Assembly: GCA_950106755.1 (NCBI GenBank)
Contig: OX467089.1
Location: 1,490,501-1,554,500 of the forward strand
Direction: 5' to 3'
Source of the DNA: Climacium dendroides
Taxonomy: Eukaryota; Streptophyta; Bryopsida; Hypnales; Climaciaceae
Length of the DNA: 64,000 bases
Shown one piece after another: positions 22,479-35,299 of the stretch. The notes under the pieces are model-generated. The model saw nothing but the letters and a program-made list of their open reading frames with translations, searched no databases and was not told the origin of the DNA. Both the position numbers and the translations under genes were made by a program. The stretch's first letter is position 1, and each line of letters opens with the position of its first letter.

Positions 22479-24393
22479 TCAGCTCTGAGCATCAAGGAAA
22501 CTAGTGGAGAATCTCGAATCTCGAAACAATTCTTTAGGACCCCGTGTGGCGGATAGGTCGAGCACGATGAGGATTACGGGAAGACTGTTGTGGCAATCTT
22601 GCTTAAGAAATTTCGGAATGGAGGTTTACAGAACCCATTTTGGATTTGAGCTTCTCTAAGTGGCATCGAGGTTTTCAAATCCCATTCTAAACAGCGCTCC
22701 AAAGTCATGATGGAAACAGGACGAATGCAACAAACTGGTTCCAACTCAGAAGCCAGAAATGGTGGAGAACCAAGGGAAATCAACAATTCATGAGGTCACC
22801 GATTGAATGAAAGAGAGAATTTGAATAATACCTTGGCGATTCTCCTGTCCAGCGGAAGAACGACACCTTCATCTTGAACTCCGCCCGTGCGGCTCCGTGT
22901 AGTCCTCATCATCTCATGCTGCTACCAAGAACGTGCAAAAGGAACTCAAATGAGGAAAACCAAGCATTCACAAAGGGAATGGTAGTGCCAGTGGCCGATG
23001 CAGTCGCAAGGGCAAGGCTAGAGCGCGCCATGCTACCCCAGAAACCACAATTTTGGAATCTCCATTCTAATTTTAGGAATCATGCACCTTCGGAAATCCA
23101 ATGTACCTTTAGATAAGGTCTCCTGCCATCAATTTAGGATTCCTCGCGACCTCGTGCGGTTGAAGAATGAGCACGTCCGAGTGTATTTGAAATTTCCAGA
23201 AAATGATTCGGCGAGAGACGCAGTTAGTCCTCCTAAATCTCGGAATTTCGGAAGTGCACAACATCAGAGGAAAATAGAAATTGCTAAAAATTAATCTACC
23301 TGAGACGCCCTCTTTGATGAAGGTCACGGGAAATTTAGAAAAGGAATGCACATACCACATTCCGAATTGCATCGCAGGAAGAGTCTACAGAATAACGAGG
23401 AGATCCATTTCCTCGAGTTTTTTTGGATATGGTAGAAATCTGGAGCCGTGGATGACTCGTCAGAATCAATGGTCCATTTTGAATTTGGATTGTTGGGAGG
23501 TGGTATAGCTACTGATGTTGACACGTGGCCTCAGATGACACGTTCAAGTCTAAAAAAGTCACCAGAAGATGTTTTGAAAATCCTAACAAAGTTGACAATC
23601 GCAATCTAATATAAGCAATAGGAATGCTAAATTGCCCCTTCGGTCTATTGAAAGGAGAGATTTATATTATTTTCCCCTAAATGCCTAAGGCACTCTACAG
23701 ATGCATTTCCTAGAGAAACAATGTAAGGGGTTATCATTGTCTTCAATAAAACGAAGTTATTTCTTTTAAAAGTCTGGCAATGAAGGTGTTGAGAGAGCTT
23801 CCATACTTTTACCAATGTTGAGTCTGTAATTCTAAAGGAGTGTTGTCATGGTAAAAAATGAAGTGATTATTTATTTTTTTTAAATCCTATCATTCACCAC
23901 AATGTCTTCGAAATTTGGAAATCAATGTTCTTTAGAATCGGAGGTGACATGAACATCTAGATATCGCCTAAACACACTGAAGTGCGCATTCACAAAAGTT
24001 ATTGTAACATGAGAAGCTATCAAATTCATTGTACTTCACACCTTGGCATTGATGGAATGCAACTGATTGTATAAAAGGGTAGGGAATTTGACCAAATTGA
24101 CACTTCTATATTCGACACTTTCACTGAAGTGCTAAGGGGCTAACTAAGATTTTGAAAGCAAATCTCTATTCTTGAAGAAAAACTTCTTTTACAATCAAAC
24201 TGAGCGGGTCTGAATGAATAGAAGGTTTTTAGCTACCCATGTCTTGCAATCCGCTTATTCCTACTACTTATATAGTAAGACCGTTACAATGACGCACTAG
24301 AGTTTGCCAGAAAATTGTCTATACTCTTGCGTTCCTACTAAACCACGAAAAGGAAAGAAGGAATACAAAATGAGCAGTTTCAAAGCTTCTTAC
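22479..24393. other. Rest of intron 1 of copy A
   Basis: I see no recognisable gene, exon or repeat. Short plus- and minus-strand frames here have no family resemblance and no partner in the other copies. Confidence 0.35.
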
Positions 24394-24696
24394 CATGGCG
24401 TCCGCTGCCCGTCTATCGCGTTGGGAACTTGGATTTAACAAGGACACCTCTAGCGCTGCGTCAACATCGGCAGCATGCACATCTTCCTCACGAGCAGTAC
24501 TCCCACCTTCATATCGAAGAACTCTCCGCAAATCGACTGGTACTGGTTCAGTAGTCTTTTGTGCCGCTCTCCCTCCTCTCATCATTCTAGATCGCCGTAA
24601 TGCCTTGGACGATGAGAAATATATGGAACCTCGTCTCTTCCCTCTCTTTCTAGGTCTCAGACTAATGAACTCCTTAACTGAGTTGTCTACAAGCAT

Positions 24697-25960
24697 GAAG
24701 GGGGAGCTCAGATAGCCTATACATCAACGCTCTCAACTACGACACAAACAATGAAAGCCAAACCAGTTGAATGAGGAAAAATAATACAAGTGGTGGTTCT
24801 TATATTCTACACAGTACTATGCTTGCATGGGCCGCCACATCCTCATTTAGTAATTCTGACACACGTGACAAGAGGATGCAGAAGTCGGCGCGTGGCAGGT
24901 TCCTTAATGTGCCCACGAATTCAAATCTAGAGGTTCACTGACAGTGCAAGCGAAGCCTACATTAAAGATGATGCCGCCAATCCAAACTGACGGCGATGCA
25001 ATTAAAGAGGGGTCTAATTCTGTATGCACAAGCTTCAATACTCGCACATGCTGGAGCTTGACGACAATCCTGTGCATTAAAAAACAAAATTCTGTAGATT
25101 GTCAAAGACCTAATTCTCAATTTTTGTATTGAAAAAAGGCCCTGCAGACTTGGTATGTTTTTCTTTGTGCATGAAATCATTTCAAGGAATGTATAGCAGT
25201 ATAACAGTATTATGATATTTGCCCCATATTTTAGACCTTCAGCAGGTAAGTTACTTATAGGTAATTTTACATAATTATACTCCAATCTGAAATATTATAA
25301 TTTGGGATTGCGGAACTTCAAAGTAGGGTCTCTGGATTTTGATGTGATTAGTCTAATTGAATGTTCAACTACATATTGAACGCAATTTGTACAGTTCACT
25401 TATAGGAATGTGAGAGGAGGAGTTCTCTTTCGTTTTCATTTTTCATTTTGATCTATGTTGGAGGTGTTGAAAGAAATTAGATTAGAGGAGTGCTAATGTG
25501 TGATTACATGGAATAGACTTTTCTGAAATTGTTTTTACCTATGTATGACAAGGACATTTTACATGTGCATTTGTAATGAGCATTCACATTAATTGAGAAG
25601 AGAAAACCTTTAAATATTTTGTTTTTAATGGCACTGAAATCCTAGGGATTCGTTAGGATGTAATTAATTGATTTCTAGGGGAGCTTCACTAGGTTTAACA
25701 GTGAAGTAGTTTTTTGAATTCAATGTACATGGAAGACATTATTGTTTAATGGCAATTGCCATGTCATGGAAGTAAATGTCTGAGGAAGAAGAATACGGCA
25801 CAATTATTTGGTTCAACCTTGAGTCTGTAAGACTACCCTAGACTAAAGGATTTCCGGAATCTTAATCATTCAAAAGCCAAAGCTCTATTGTTGTTTACCT
25901 CTTCTCCTTGCTTACATTTAGATTTCCGGCATTCTTTGAGTGCCTCCTCCAGTTGCAACA
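24697..25960. promoter_or_regulatory. Divergent intergenic region between methyltransferase A and transposase 1
   Basis: 1.26 kb separates the start codon of the minus-strand methyltransferase (24696) from that of the plus-strand transposase (25961). It must hold both promoters if these were transcribed units. I cannot mark a convincing TATA box, and no palindrome with the CTCGGNNCCGAG core is present. Confidence 0.35.
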
Positions 25961-28949
25961 ATGGTGTCGATGAGAGTTGATGGTTATGACGTTCCTCTTG
26001 TATTCCCGGTTGGTGATGATGGACGCGCTAGAGTCCCTTGTCACCTCCTACACGTCCGATTCAGATTTGTAGAGTCCTCCATCTATGTCGAGGAAGAAAA
26101 AAGGTCGGAATCAGGTGAAGTGCTTCAATCTATTCCGCTAGTGAAGTCGGAGGAGGATGGAACGTGTTGTTGGTATCTTACTCCTGGGAACTACAGAGCG
26201 TATGGACTTCCACTCTCCATGCTAGGTGCGTCTACAGAAATCCAGAGTTGCCAGTCAGATAATTCTACAGTGGATATGCCATGTAGTCCTTCTGCCCTAT
26301 CACCTACTCCAACTAGAGAAGCTCTACGAGTCCCACTCATACCTCCAGTACTTCTTGATGTGAAAGTGGAGAGATTAGATCCAATTATAGAGTTGTCCAC
26401 CGAATCTGAAGGAGAGTCTCCCAATGTCAATGCTCCAAATCAAAGTTGTTCTGTCCAGATTGCATCTGGAGAGACAGGCATTGGGAAATCACTGTCTAGT
26501 ACCCCGTCAAGAAGTCTCTCTAATTCGTCAATGTCACTACCTCCAATACAAACATAGGTACAAGCAAAAGCAAGCATCATGGAGTGTTTGAGAAGACTTG
26601 CCACTATGCATCGCTCTCGAAATGAATTGTCAACAATGGATTTGAGCACTGTGAAGCACCAAAGGGTTCCGTTTCTCCCACCTGTATACGACGGGGATGT
26701 CATCTTCGAATTGCCTCCTTGTGGAACATCTTCATCTTCAACGGGGGCCAAGCACTTGGAAGGAATGGACAAGCGCTACAATGGACATCCGTGGTGCAAG
26801 CTCGTGACCACCAACATCCACAACTCCGACAACCTCAAATTCCGTAAGTCCTACTATGCTGGCCATCTCGTTTGTGAGAATGCCAACTATCAATATTTGA
26901 AAAGAGCCTCATGGCAAAATGAAACTGAGTGGAGTGGCTACACTGTGTTTCCTTTCACTGTTGGCGGGTGTCCCCCAAAAGAATCCACCCTAGTTTGCAA
27001 GGTTTGCAAGATGCCACCGACGTGTCTTGGTACATGCAAAGCTAGGATATACTTTGCGTATACTGATAATCTAGAAATGACTAGGGCTGCTATTCACCTT
27101 GGAGAGCATGGCCACCCTGTTGCTAGAGGTATGTATAGAGATTCTACTAAAGTGATTTGCGGACTCATCGCGGAGCAAGTGGCCAAAACACCCACAGCCA
27201 CAAACTCCGCAATTGCTCTCTCTGCTAGTAAAGACTTTCTCAGGAACTATCTATTTCACAATGGAGAGGGGGAAAAGAAGATGTTGAAAGCAGAGGAAAT
27301 GGAGGAGGTCATGGATCGCTTCCAATATTTGAGTAGTCCAAGTATTCGCAACGTTATCTCTTCTTTCCGTTCTAACAACCATGGAGGGATAATCGACAAC
27401 ATTATGACCATGAAGAGAGAATCGAAGTTTGAGTTCATACATGACAGCGTCTTCCCAGGTCAAGGCAAGGAAAAGGTATACATTTTCAAGATGCTTACAG
27501 TAGGACCCGGAAGTGGAGTGGACCTCGTCAGGCGGATGCAGCCAATAGGGGACTTGGAAAATGCGTGGTTGATGTTTGACCATGTGAAGCGCGTGAAGGA
27601 CTGGACCACAATGGCTTGCCACGTGTATGATACGGAGTATAAAAAGGTGATGACTATTGCAATGTGCGATATGCAATCCAAAGATACAGAAGTTCAAGTA
27701 CAATTTTGGCGGAGCCTGAACGCTGTCATGCATCGCCATGGAGTGGCAAATCCTAACTTTAAGGGATTCATGGCAGATAGCGCCATGGCCAACTGGAATG
27801 CAGTTCGCATTGTGTATAGCAGTGGCTCTGCCAATGATGAAATGGAGAATCGCGAGAGGACATGTTTGTTACATTGGAGTACCTCTCTTCACAAGCATAC
27901 GCAGAAGTACATCAAGGAAGCATTCCAACAGCAACATATTACTTTGTGTAAACAATACAAAGATTCGGAAAACATGGTCCAAGCTGAGGTCTGCTACCTC
28001 ACAATACGGTCTTGGTGGTTGTCCTCTGGAGCTGCTGGCGAAGAAGGTCTACATCACCTAGACCATTGGCTAGCGTTTTGGCATTTCCGATACCGTCAAT
28101 GGAGAGGCTTCATGGACATGGTGAGTGAATTGTGAATTTTAATGTGTACTATGACTAAAGGTTTTGAAGCTCATTTTGTTATAGGAAACTCTACATTCTA
28201 GACAGCATTTTAATTTTGTCTTTTATTTTTATTGGGATTTTGGAATATTTTCCTCCACACTACCAAAATGGGGGGGTCCTACAAACACCATAGAAACATG
28301 CCTCGGATCCGACTGACGTTTTGGAGGTGTCATCATGACCCCCTCATTTTCATTAAATGTAATGGATAATTGAGTTCTGGTAATAGCAAATGCTAAATAT
28401 TTTTCTTTACAGGAAAAGAAGTTGGAAGAAATGACTTCATTATGTCTACAGGCATAATTATATTCCTACCAATAGGAGTGATTACAAGGGTGTCACCTTC
28501 TGGAATTACACAAGGAACCAAGATACACGGTCAGGAATTTGGAAGTTCACACAATTGTACATATGAATTACTAACTCTATTATTCTCTTGCGTGGAATTT
28601 GTAGAAATTAAACTTGGAGGAGATGTTGGACTTTCCATCATGCAATTTATCCGAAACGGTGCATAACAAGTGGCTACAAATGTCTGGAAAATGAGGAAAC
28701 GACTTGTTTGACGCCACATGTGATGATAGTATCCAGGCTTGGATGCAAATGACCAACTACCATGCATACTTGAAGGGATATACATCAGGATCAGGGCCAT
28801 CAAAGGGGGAGCTGAGGTTGAGAGCTGCTAGGAGAAGTGGAGATCCCAAAAAAATCGCAGAGGCATTGAACACATTGCCTGGAGCAGAGGGGGGGAATGC
28901 TGGTATGCGAGCGGGGGTCTATGAGCGGCAAGCTGGAAGCGGGCATTAG
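25961..28949 (+). pseudogene. MULE-like transposase with GCM1-type zinc finger, copy 1 (3' truncated)
   Basis: The ATG at 25961 is chosen because it aligns with 46371 of copy 2 (MVSMRVDGYDVP against MATIRANGQGVP). Exon 1 runs to 28120 with an in-frame TAG at 26555-26557; exon 2 starts near 28605. It contains the Cys/His zinc-binding region (GHLVCENANYQYLKR, CKVCKMPPTCLGTC, then HLGEHGHPV) and the DDE-like core with VYDTEYKKVMTIAMCDMQ and GFMADSAMANWNAV. Exon 2 has TGA at 28692-28694, where copy 2 has Arg, and ends at 28949. The C-terminal SWIM finger of copy 2 is absent. It is divergent to methyltransferase A. An intact protein would be expected to bind element ends and catalyse cut-and-paste transposition; this copy looks dead. 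Confidence 0.75.
28272..28343. repeat. Degenerate palindromic hairpin, A-type half core (H7)
   Basis: Outer arms GGGGGTCCT and TGACCCCC are kept, but the core has lost one half (GCCTCGGATCCGACTG). It sits in the only intron of transposase copy 1. Confidence 0.6.
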
Positions 28950-29029
28950 TGAGCAAGGAGTGGTAATATTGGAAGAAAAAAGAATGGGTTTAAGAAAAAA
29001 GTAGGATTAAAAAAATGAGATAGTGGATG

Positions 29030-29225
29030 AAAGAAGGAATGAAAGCGGATTTGAAAAATGGATGAAAAAGTAGATGACAATGGATGAAAGTGGATGAATG
29101 TAGTTGGATTTTGGATGAACATGGATGAAAAATGGATGAAAGTTATTGGGATTTTGGATGAATGTGGATGAAAAAGTGGGTGAGTGTGATTGAAAATTTG
29201 AATGAAAGTATATAATAAAATAGAT
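29030..29225 (+). repeat. GGATGAAA minisatellite
   Basis: Many imperfect repeats of GGATGAAA or GGATGAAAGT, in about 200 bases just downstream of the truncated transposase. Simple-sequence origin. Confidence 0.7.
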
Positions 29226-32088
29226 GAAAATCAGTCAAGGTTAAAGACATTCCCATTGTTGAATTTAACTTGGTGTTTTTTATACTACAAGGCCATAGTC
29301 CATAGTAATATAGGATCCTATCACCGTGGGAATGTTTAACCCCTAAAGGTTCTTAACTATGTTTTTATCAAAACCACTTCAGAATTGCCATTTCTACTAC
29401 AAGTACCAAATAGTTTTTTAAATTTACTATTGGACACATGTGACTATAGGAACTTGTAGTACACTAGTTTTAAAAGGTGAGGAAATTTCTACTATATAGA
29501 TTTCAAGATATTAACATTTGAATTGCCAAAGTACCTTTTGTAGTCCTTGCAAAAACTTGAGAAGCTTGCACTTCACAAGGTCACATTTGAATGAAAAAAA
29601 GTCCAAAATGGTTGAATTCTTTTGATCTATTTTAGAAAATTGGGTAGTTGCTCCAAAAATTCCACAATATTTAGGATTGTGAAACATATAGGAAAAAAAT
29701 AGAAAATAGATAGAAGTAGAGAATGTTTCAAAATACTAATTTCTTAAGAATTCAATTATGGAATTGAAAAATGCCAAACCCAATGGTTGTGATGTTTTAA
29801 TAAAAAATCAAAACCCAAAGACTTCAAATTTTGAACAAATATTAAAAATTGAGTTAAATAAAGAACTCCAAAGTTCATTTTAGAGTGTAGAATCCTTATC
29901 TACCCGCGTACTAAAAATGCTCAGAACTTGTGACTTGCATAGACTTAAAGGAAATAAAATAATGTATTTTTAGATGCCCTTTGGTAGGCCTATGCCTACC
30001 TTTTGTGGAAATAGACTACCAAAATTTCAAATCTAGATCATTCAATTTAAATACAATGAATGTAGTAAGAACCTCTAAACCTCAAATTGTTATAAATTAT
30101 GAATATTCAATTATAGTTTTTAAAAATATTATTTAAGAAAATAAGGGATGTGAGTGCCGTCAAGTTAGACAAGTCCACTAATTATTTCATGTTCTTGAAA
30201 CTTAGGATTCAAAAGTTATAGTAGAAGAGAAAAATCACTCCAACTATGATGAAGAATAGGACAAGTGTTTCTTGCAATGACCACATGGACCATAGAAAGA
30301 TTTGTGGCATCATATGTAGTATATATAATGTTGGAAAAAACATGTAAATTTTCAAAAAATAAGTGCTCCATTCCATGTTAAGATCAATGATCTACTTCAT
30401 TTTTATGGAAACTGAAGTTTGATTGCATAAATTTCTATACTAACAAAAAGCATTAGACCAAAATTGTGTTTGAGAATCTAAATACATTGCCTAGATCTTT
30501 CATTGACAAGTTATAACCATAATTGTAGTAAAGTCTTTAAGGTACACATTACAAATTTGGTCAAACTTCATGAGGTATTGGACTTCCTTTATGAATAGCA
30601 CAGTCAAAAGCCAATCCAAAGAAGTACTTCAAATCATACAAGTAACAATACAAGTTCTTTCTGAGTTCTTGAAAGGATCAGTGGATTTAGAATCCAAGGT
30701 CATTTTCACCACCAATGTGCAATACTCTGCCAAAGTTAGCTTGCAAGGGTCAAGAATACTAATCTACCATGTTGTGACATACTTAATGATTTCCCTCCTT
30801 GTTTCCATGAACTCCAAGTGTTGTTTTGATGAAGTTTTGAAGTTTCGAGGGACTCATTCTATGCACATTTTGCATACTACTTGCATCCAAAGGGTATTTC
30901 AAGGGGATATTATTATTATCTTTAATATTATATAAAGTACCTTTTTGTTACATAAAATGCTAAAATTGCATAATTAAAAGTGAAGGTTTGTTTATTTGTT
31001 TGAATTTTTAATTTTCCAATATACAACTTCACTACAAAAACAAAAACACTAATTTTCCAATATATAACTTTACTATTAAATTTGCATATGTATTTTGATA
31101 ATATGGTGGTAGTTTTATTACAATTCTAAATCATTTGTAGATTTGCCTTATCCTCCATTGAGCAATTGATGACTACAACATCATACATTCAATGTATAAG
31201 ATTACCCCCCTCCAAACCCAATTTTGATAGAAAATTATTAACCTTAGATGATGTCAATTAACATTTTTGAATGAAATGGTTGCTTATAAAATTTGAAAAA
31301 CAACATCTATTTAAAATACCCTTTGTAAGTTGTAATTGTATGAATGGCTTTATTGGTACTTTTGGATTAAAAAAATAATTTTCAAATTTTTTCCACCATT
31401 TCTTTATTGGGCCCCTATGATTGGACATATGTATTTTCTAAGCCTAACATATAGGGAGCCCCCCAAGCTTATAGTAGCCATAATGGCTTTGAGCCAATCT
31501 TCAATTCAAGTCATCAATACAAATTAAAGTCAAAAGAGACTTCATATATTGCAAAGTTGATCCTATGAACAATACAATGGACACCAATCATGTAGGGAGC
31601 ACAGTCCCTCTCAAGTTGCATAGTGACACCATTTTGGCATCATTGAAAGACATTCATCCCATCAACTCCAAAACAAACAAGCTTGGAGAGCAAATCTTTT
31701 GTGACATAAGTTGTGAGATGCACAGATCTTCTCATTCTTTTGATATAAATTCTCCTACCATGACTCCTTTAGGCATGACCTTTAATGCTTGTTTCCAATT
31801 GGTATGCTTGAGAATGTCATCTTTCTACATTTGTCATTTAGAAGATATTTCTCATTAAAAGATTGTGTTCAAAATTCGAGAATTATTAAATAGTCTCTTA
31901 GGTATTTACCTCCTTTACCAAGTGATTGTTGGCTTAAATTGATACAAATTTTCTATACCAAAATGTTACTTCTACAAATAAATACTAATACTAGCCGAAT
32001 CTATGTGTAGGGAAAAGGCAAGAGACAAGAAAAAATTGTGCATAATGAATCACAGGGATGCTTGTTGCGATCTAAGCTTTCATTATGA
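29226..32088. other. AT-rich filler with no recognised gene
   Basis: About 2.9 kb of very AT-rich sequence. A 97-codon plus-strand frame at 31565-31858 has no recognisable family. I see no terminal repeats. Confidence 0.4.
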
Positions 32089-32349
32089 ATGTCAAATGAA
32101 ATAATTGGGTTATGCCCAATTCCTATTGAAAAACAAATAGTTGTTATTTATGTAGCTATCAAAGGTTATTTAGATCAAATTCCTATTTTGAGCATCAATC
32201 AATATGAACCTGAGCTTTTGAAGTCTATAGACTCAGATATATTTTTTGCTATTGTACAACAAAAAAACATTACTCAGTAGATTGATAGTGAACTGACTAT
32301 TTTTTGTTAAATATTTATACAAAGCTTCTTAGCAACTCATTCAGTTTAA
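32089..32349 (+). pseudogene. atpA: Plastid atpA 3' end inserted in the nucleus (NUPT)
   Basis: The frame resembles the C-terminus of the F1-ATP synthase alpha subunit: CPIPIEKQIVVIYVAIKGYL, then ELLKSIDSDIFFAIVQQKNI, and after a stop at 32278 the tail SFLATHSV ending at 32347-32349. It has extra stops (TAG at 32278, TAA within the tail) and stands alone without other plastid genes, so it is a decayed nuclear insertion. A plastid rather than mitochondrial source is my reading of the tail and is the less certain part. Confidence 0.65.
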
Positions 32350-33417
32350 AAATGAAACTAGAAAAAAATTTCAGGCGCAGGTTTTGTTTCTGTGCCACTA
32401 GGTGGAGGGTGAAAGCGGTTTAGGATGTGATGGATTTTGTGACATAAGTTGGGTTATTTATGTACTTAATATAATAGATGAAGATCCTTTAACTGTACAT
32501 CAATTTTACATTTATATTAGTGCATAATAGATTTTCAATTTTATAGAAATATATATAAGTGCATGTATTTAGATGCACTAAATTTACCTTTAAAGAAGTT
32601 CAATTTCTATTAATAGCTTTAAATAAGTGGTTTGTAAATTGATTTGTTGTTAAAAATTCATTCATTCATTGTTCAAAATTTGAATGTTTGGTCCTCAACT
32701 CCTAAAAGACATGGCATATGGATTTTAAACAATGGATGGATCTCAAGCATCTTAAAATGCATTTTTATATCTATTATTTTTTGGAAAGATCCTTGTGTTG
32801 AGTCTTTAGTATTTGTAAAATAAAGATTTTGAAGATTTTGCTTTGCAATTATTTTATAAATCAAAGGGTACTAGTAATTTTGTCCATTTTAAAAACTTTT
32901 CAGTTTTTAAAATGACCCTTCAAAAATGATTTGAATAAAAAAAAAATTCAAAAATCTTTATGATTAGAATTTAAAATTATGAAATTAAAAAAAAACTTAT
33001 GAAAATGACAAATACTCAATCAATAATTGAGTTTTGAAGGAATTTTTAATTTTTTACTTCAAATATTATTGAGAAATATTAGATTGTGTACTAGTTGATC
33101 TAGTTATATGGATATCATCTATGGGTTACATTTTACAACTATTGTTTGAGAGTCATTATTAAAATTATTATTTTAAATTGTATTTTATAATACATCTTTA
33201 CAATTTTTACAATTTTGACTATTCCCTAGTCCTTTAGGGTTTAAAGGGTTTAAAGAGAAAAATCAATTTAACATTATCAAATTTAAAGATACTATACATC
33301 CTCTACAAAGAATTTTGTATATAAAAAATACCTTATGATTCATGATAAATTATGCTTGATTATTTCTTAGACATCTTATTGTTTAGAGTGTTAGCATTGG
33401 ATAGATTGTGAGCCTTT
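32350..33417. other. AT-rich filler
   Basis: No gene or repeat recognised. Base composition is the same as 29.2-32.0 kb. Confidence 0.4.
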
Positions 33418-33603
33418 CACTAGTAGAAAATGTAGGAATTTCAACAGAATTATGTTATTTCAGTCGCGTTGTTTTGGTCACTGAACAACAAATTTCTGTT
33501 GAAATTAACAGATTAATTTCAACAGAAATCTGTTGTTCAGTGACCAAAACAATGTGACTGAAACAACAAAATTCTGTTGAAATTCCTGCATTTTCTACTA
33601 GTG
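33418..33603. mobile_element. CACTA-type MITE, second copy
   Basis: A 186-bp palindrome with ends CACTAGTAGAAAATG and CATTTTCTACTAGTG, flanked by TTT on both sides (33415-33417 and 33604-33606). The inner arms share TCGCGTTGTTTTGGTC-like sequence with the MITE at 19356, so the two belong to related families. Confidence 0.85.
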
Positions 33604-34005
33604 TTTTTAAGGACATGCTATAAAGAGCTACACCAAATAAATGAAATACAATTCAGTTTGATAAAGAAATAATTTTTTGTCTATTCTTCAATCATGTCAT
33701 TAAGCTTAGTCACTAAGTAATGCATGTTCAGCCATGAGTCATTGAGGTACAAAGACAAGTTATACAATACTCAAAATCAGAACAACAAGCATTCATAAAC
33801 TGCACAGTGAACGAGTCATCCACAATTCACAAACAAATCTGGCACTCTGATTGACAAGCCATGGTACCCCGTATTGAAGCATGTACAACCCAGACAAAAG
33901 ATGGCCATTTGAAAAATTCAATTTTATTGAACCCCATAAGTGCATCACAATTGATGTCTGTTTCACTCCTAGACTCTGACTCTCATAAAAGGGCAAGCAG
34001 CCAAC

Positions 34006-35210
34006 CAGGGCACGGCTGACGGAATTCTGAAAACTTTCATATTCCTTCCAAATCTGCTCAACCATGTGAACAGGGGCCAAAATTGCTTTCTGATAAGCCT
34101 TACGCACTGTCGTCATCCTGAATGACTCTTCTTGCGGAGTCACAGCCTGCTCATCACATTGATCCAGTACCAAGATCAGATTTGTGAGGTAGTTAAAATC
34201 CCTACATCGGGATAATTAAGAAACCGGAAATGGATCTCAAGCTACCTGACGAGAAGTGGAAATAAAGAGAAATGTTAAGAAGAACCAAAAGAAATAGTCA
34301 AACCACTTTCAGGCAATTGTGAACTTACAGGGGCAGCTTTCAAAAATGATATATATTCAAGCCAAACGGGACCTGCATTAATATCAAACCCTGTTTCACA
34401 TCCACATATTATTCTGGACAGAATATCCCACCGTACGCCACCCTGGTAAAGTTTCTATTCTAGAACTGGAAACATGATATTCAAGTATATTCAGATGCCT
34501 GATAAAAAAACATCGAACTTGCAAAGATGAAGAACGCACCAATATGGCCAAGCATAAACTCAAATGCCTTTTTCATCTCGTCGCACCCTTCGGTACCTCT
34601 ACTGTCGTTCACTTTCTGCATATACCGCAGATACGCTCTCCTGGAATACCATCAAATCAGTAAGTCACTTTCCCTCATTGAATAATTGCAAGACGTGCCA
34701 AACAACATTAATAATACTCATATCCAAGGTTTAGAGTTGAAGGTCCAATTCTGACTTGAACTTCTATGAATAATTCAAACGGAAAACAGTTGGGAACTTG
34801 CCATATCAAACCACTCTAGCAGACCCAGGTCGCTAATAAAAAATATGGCTGATAAATTCAGAAGAGGAGGTTCTCAAAACAGTGACACAACTTCTAGGAC
34901 AGGCAATGCTAAGCGTTAATCTGAAAGATCTAGGAATGTGCTCTGGCCATACCTAGTTCATATTCCATGACAAACGTTCATCTACAGACATCGTCACACA
35001 TCGTAGACCTTGAAACCTAATGCTTTGGAGTAAGCTTCATACGAGTAGTTCAGAATTAGATTTCACTAAGTTAAAGGGAAAATTGGAGAACGGAACTAAC
35101 CAAAGGTCCACGTGCAGACACTGAAGCAAACATCGACTAAAAATCTGCTTGACAGCATCGTCATCGTTTGCTGGAAGTTGAGCTTCCGCATAAAGTCTCC
35201 AGAACTTCGC
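34006..35210 (-). pseudogene. CstF77 gene fragment (HAT-repeat polyadenylation factor)
   Basis: Minus-strand exons at 35210-35101, 34640-34540, about 34402-34329 and 34149-34006 spell the N-terminal HAT repeats of cleavage stimulation factor 77: AKFWRLYAEAQ, DDDAVKQIFSRCLLQCLH, then AFEFMLGHIG, GPVWLEYISFLKAAP and MTTVRKAYQKAILAPVHMVE. The real protein is about 700-750 residues and scaffolds the 3'-end processing complex in the nucleus. Only about 150 residues are here, with introns retained. The exon 3 acceptor is not clear. The 3' four fifths of the gene is absent beyond 33.8 kb. Position between transposon genes, and beside an HD-ZIP III fragment on the same strand, indicates capture rather than a native locus. 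Confidence 0.8.
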
Positions 35211-35299
35211 CTGCAAATAAACCTTTGTAAGTCTCATCTAATCTCCACCTTTTCTAAAACAAGTAGCTGCAACTTTATATTCACTCCCAAGATCATGAG

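Larger units (their letters stand above)
14358..24696 (-). pseudogene. ParB-like / DNA methyltransferase-like gene, copy A
   Basis: Twelve exons on the minus strand, inferred by comparison with copy B and by GT-AG signals: 24696-24394, 20240-19722, 19339-18651, 18099-17907, 17800-17606, 17515-17300, 17166-16931, 16563-15840, 15734-15389, 15302-15023, 14928-14718, 14619-14358. Exon 1 is basic (RPRKRGKRRG). Exon 3 holds the ParB-like domain with FYVCDGNYRLISW. Exon 8 is a Lys/Glu-rich coiled coil. Exons 9-11 carry the methyltransferase-like part: motif IV position DLIIFDCQEN, then PWRGPREK and DVVLDCTTATGASILACRG (SAM-binding motif I). Three lesions are visible: TAG at 17788-17786, acceptor AA instead of AG at 16565-16564, and a 1-base frameshift in exon 9. 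Intron 1 (4.2 kb) holds an array of palindromes. Exon lengths match copy B almost exactly. It is probably a pseudogene now. Confidence 0.7.

Noticed and set aside
27251..27739. Minus-strand frame of 162 codons
   Set aside because: Shadow of the transposase exon, which is conserved on the plus strand in copy 2.
31565..31858. 97-codon frame in AT-rich filler
   Set aside because: No recognisable family, no partner copy, and composition typical of random AT-rich sequence.
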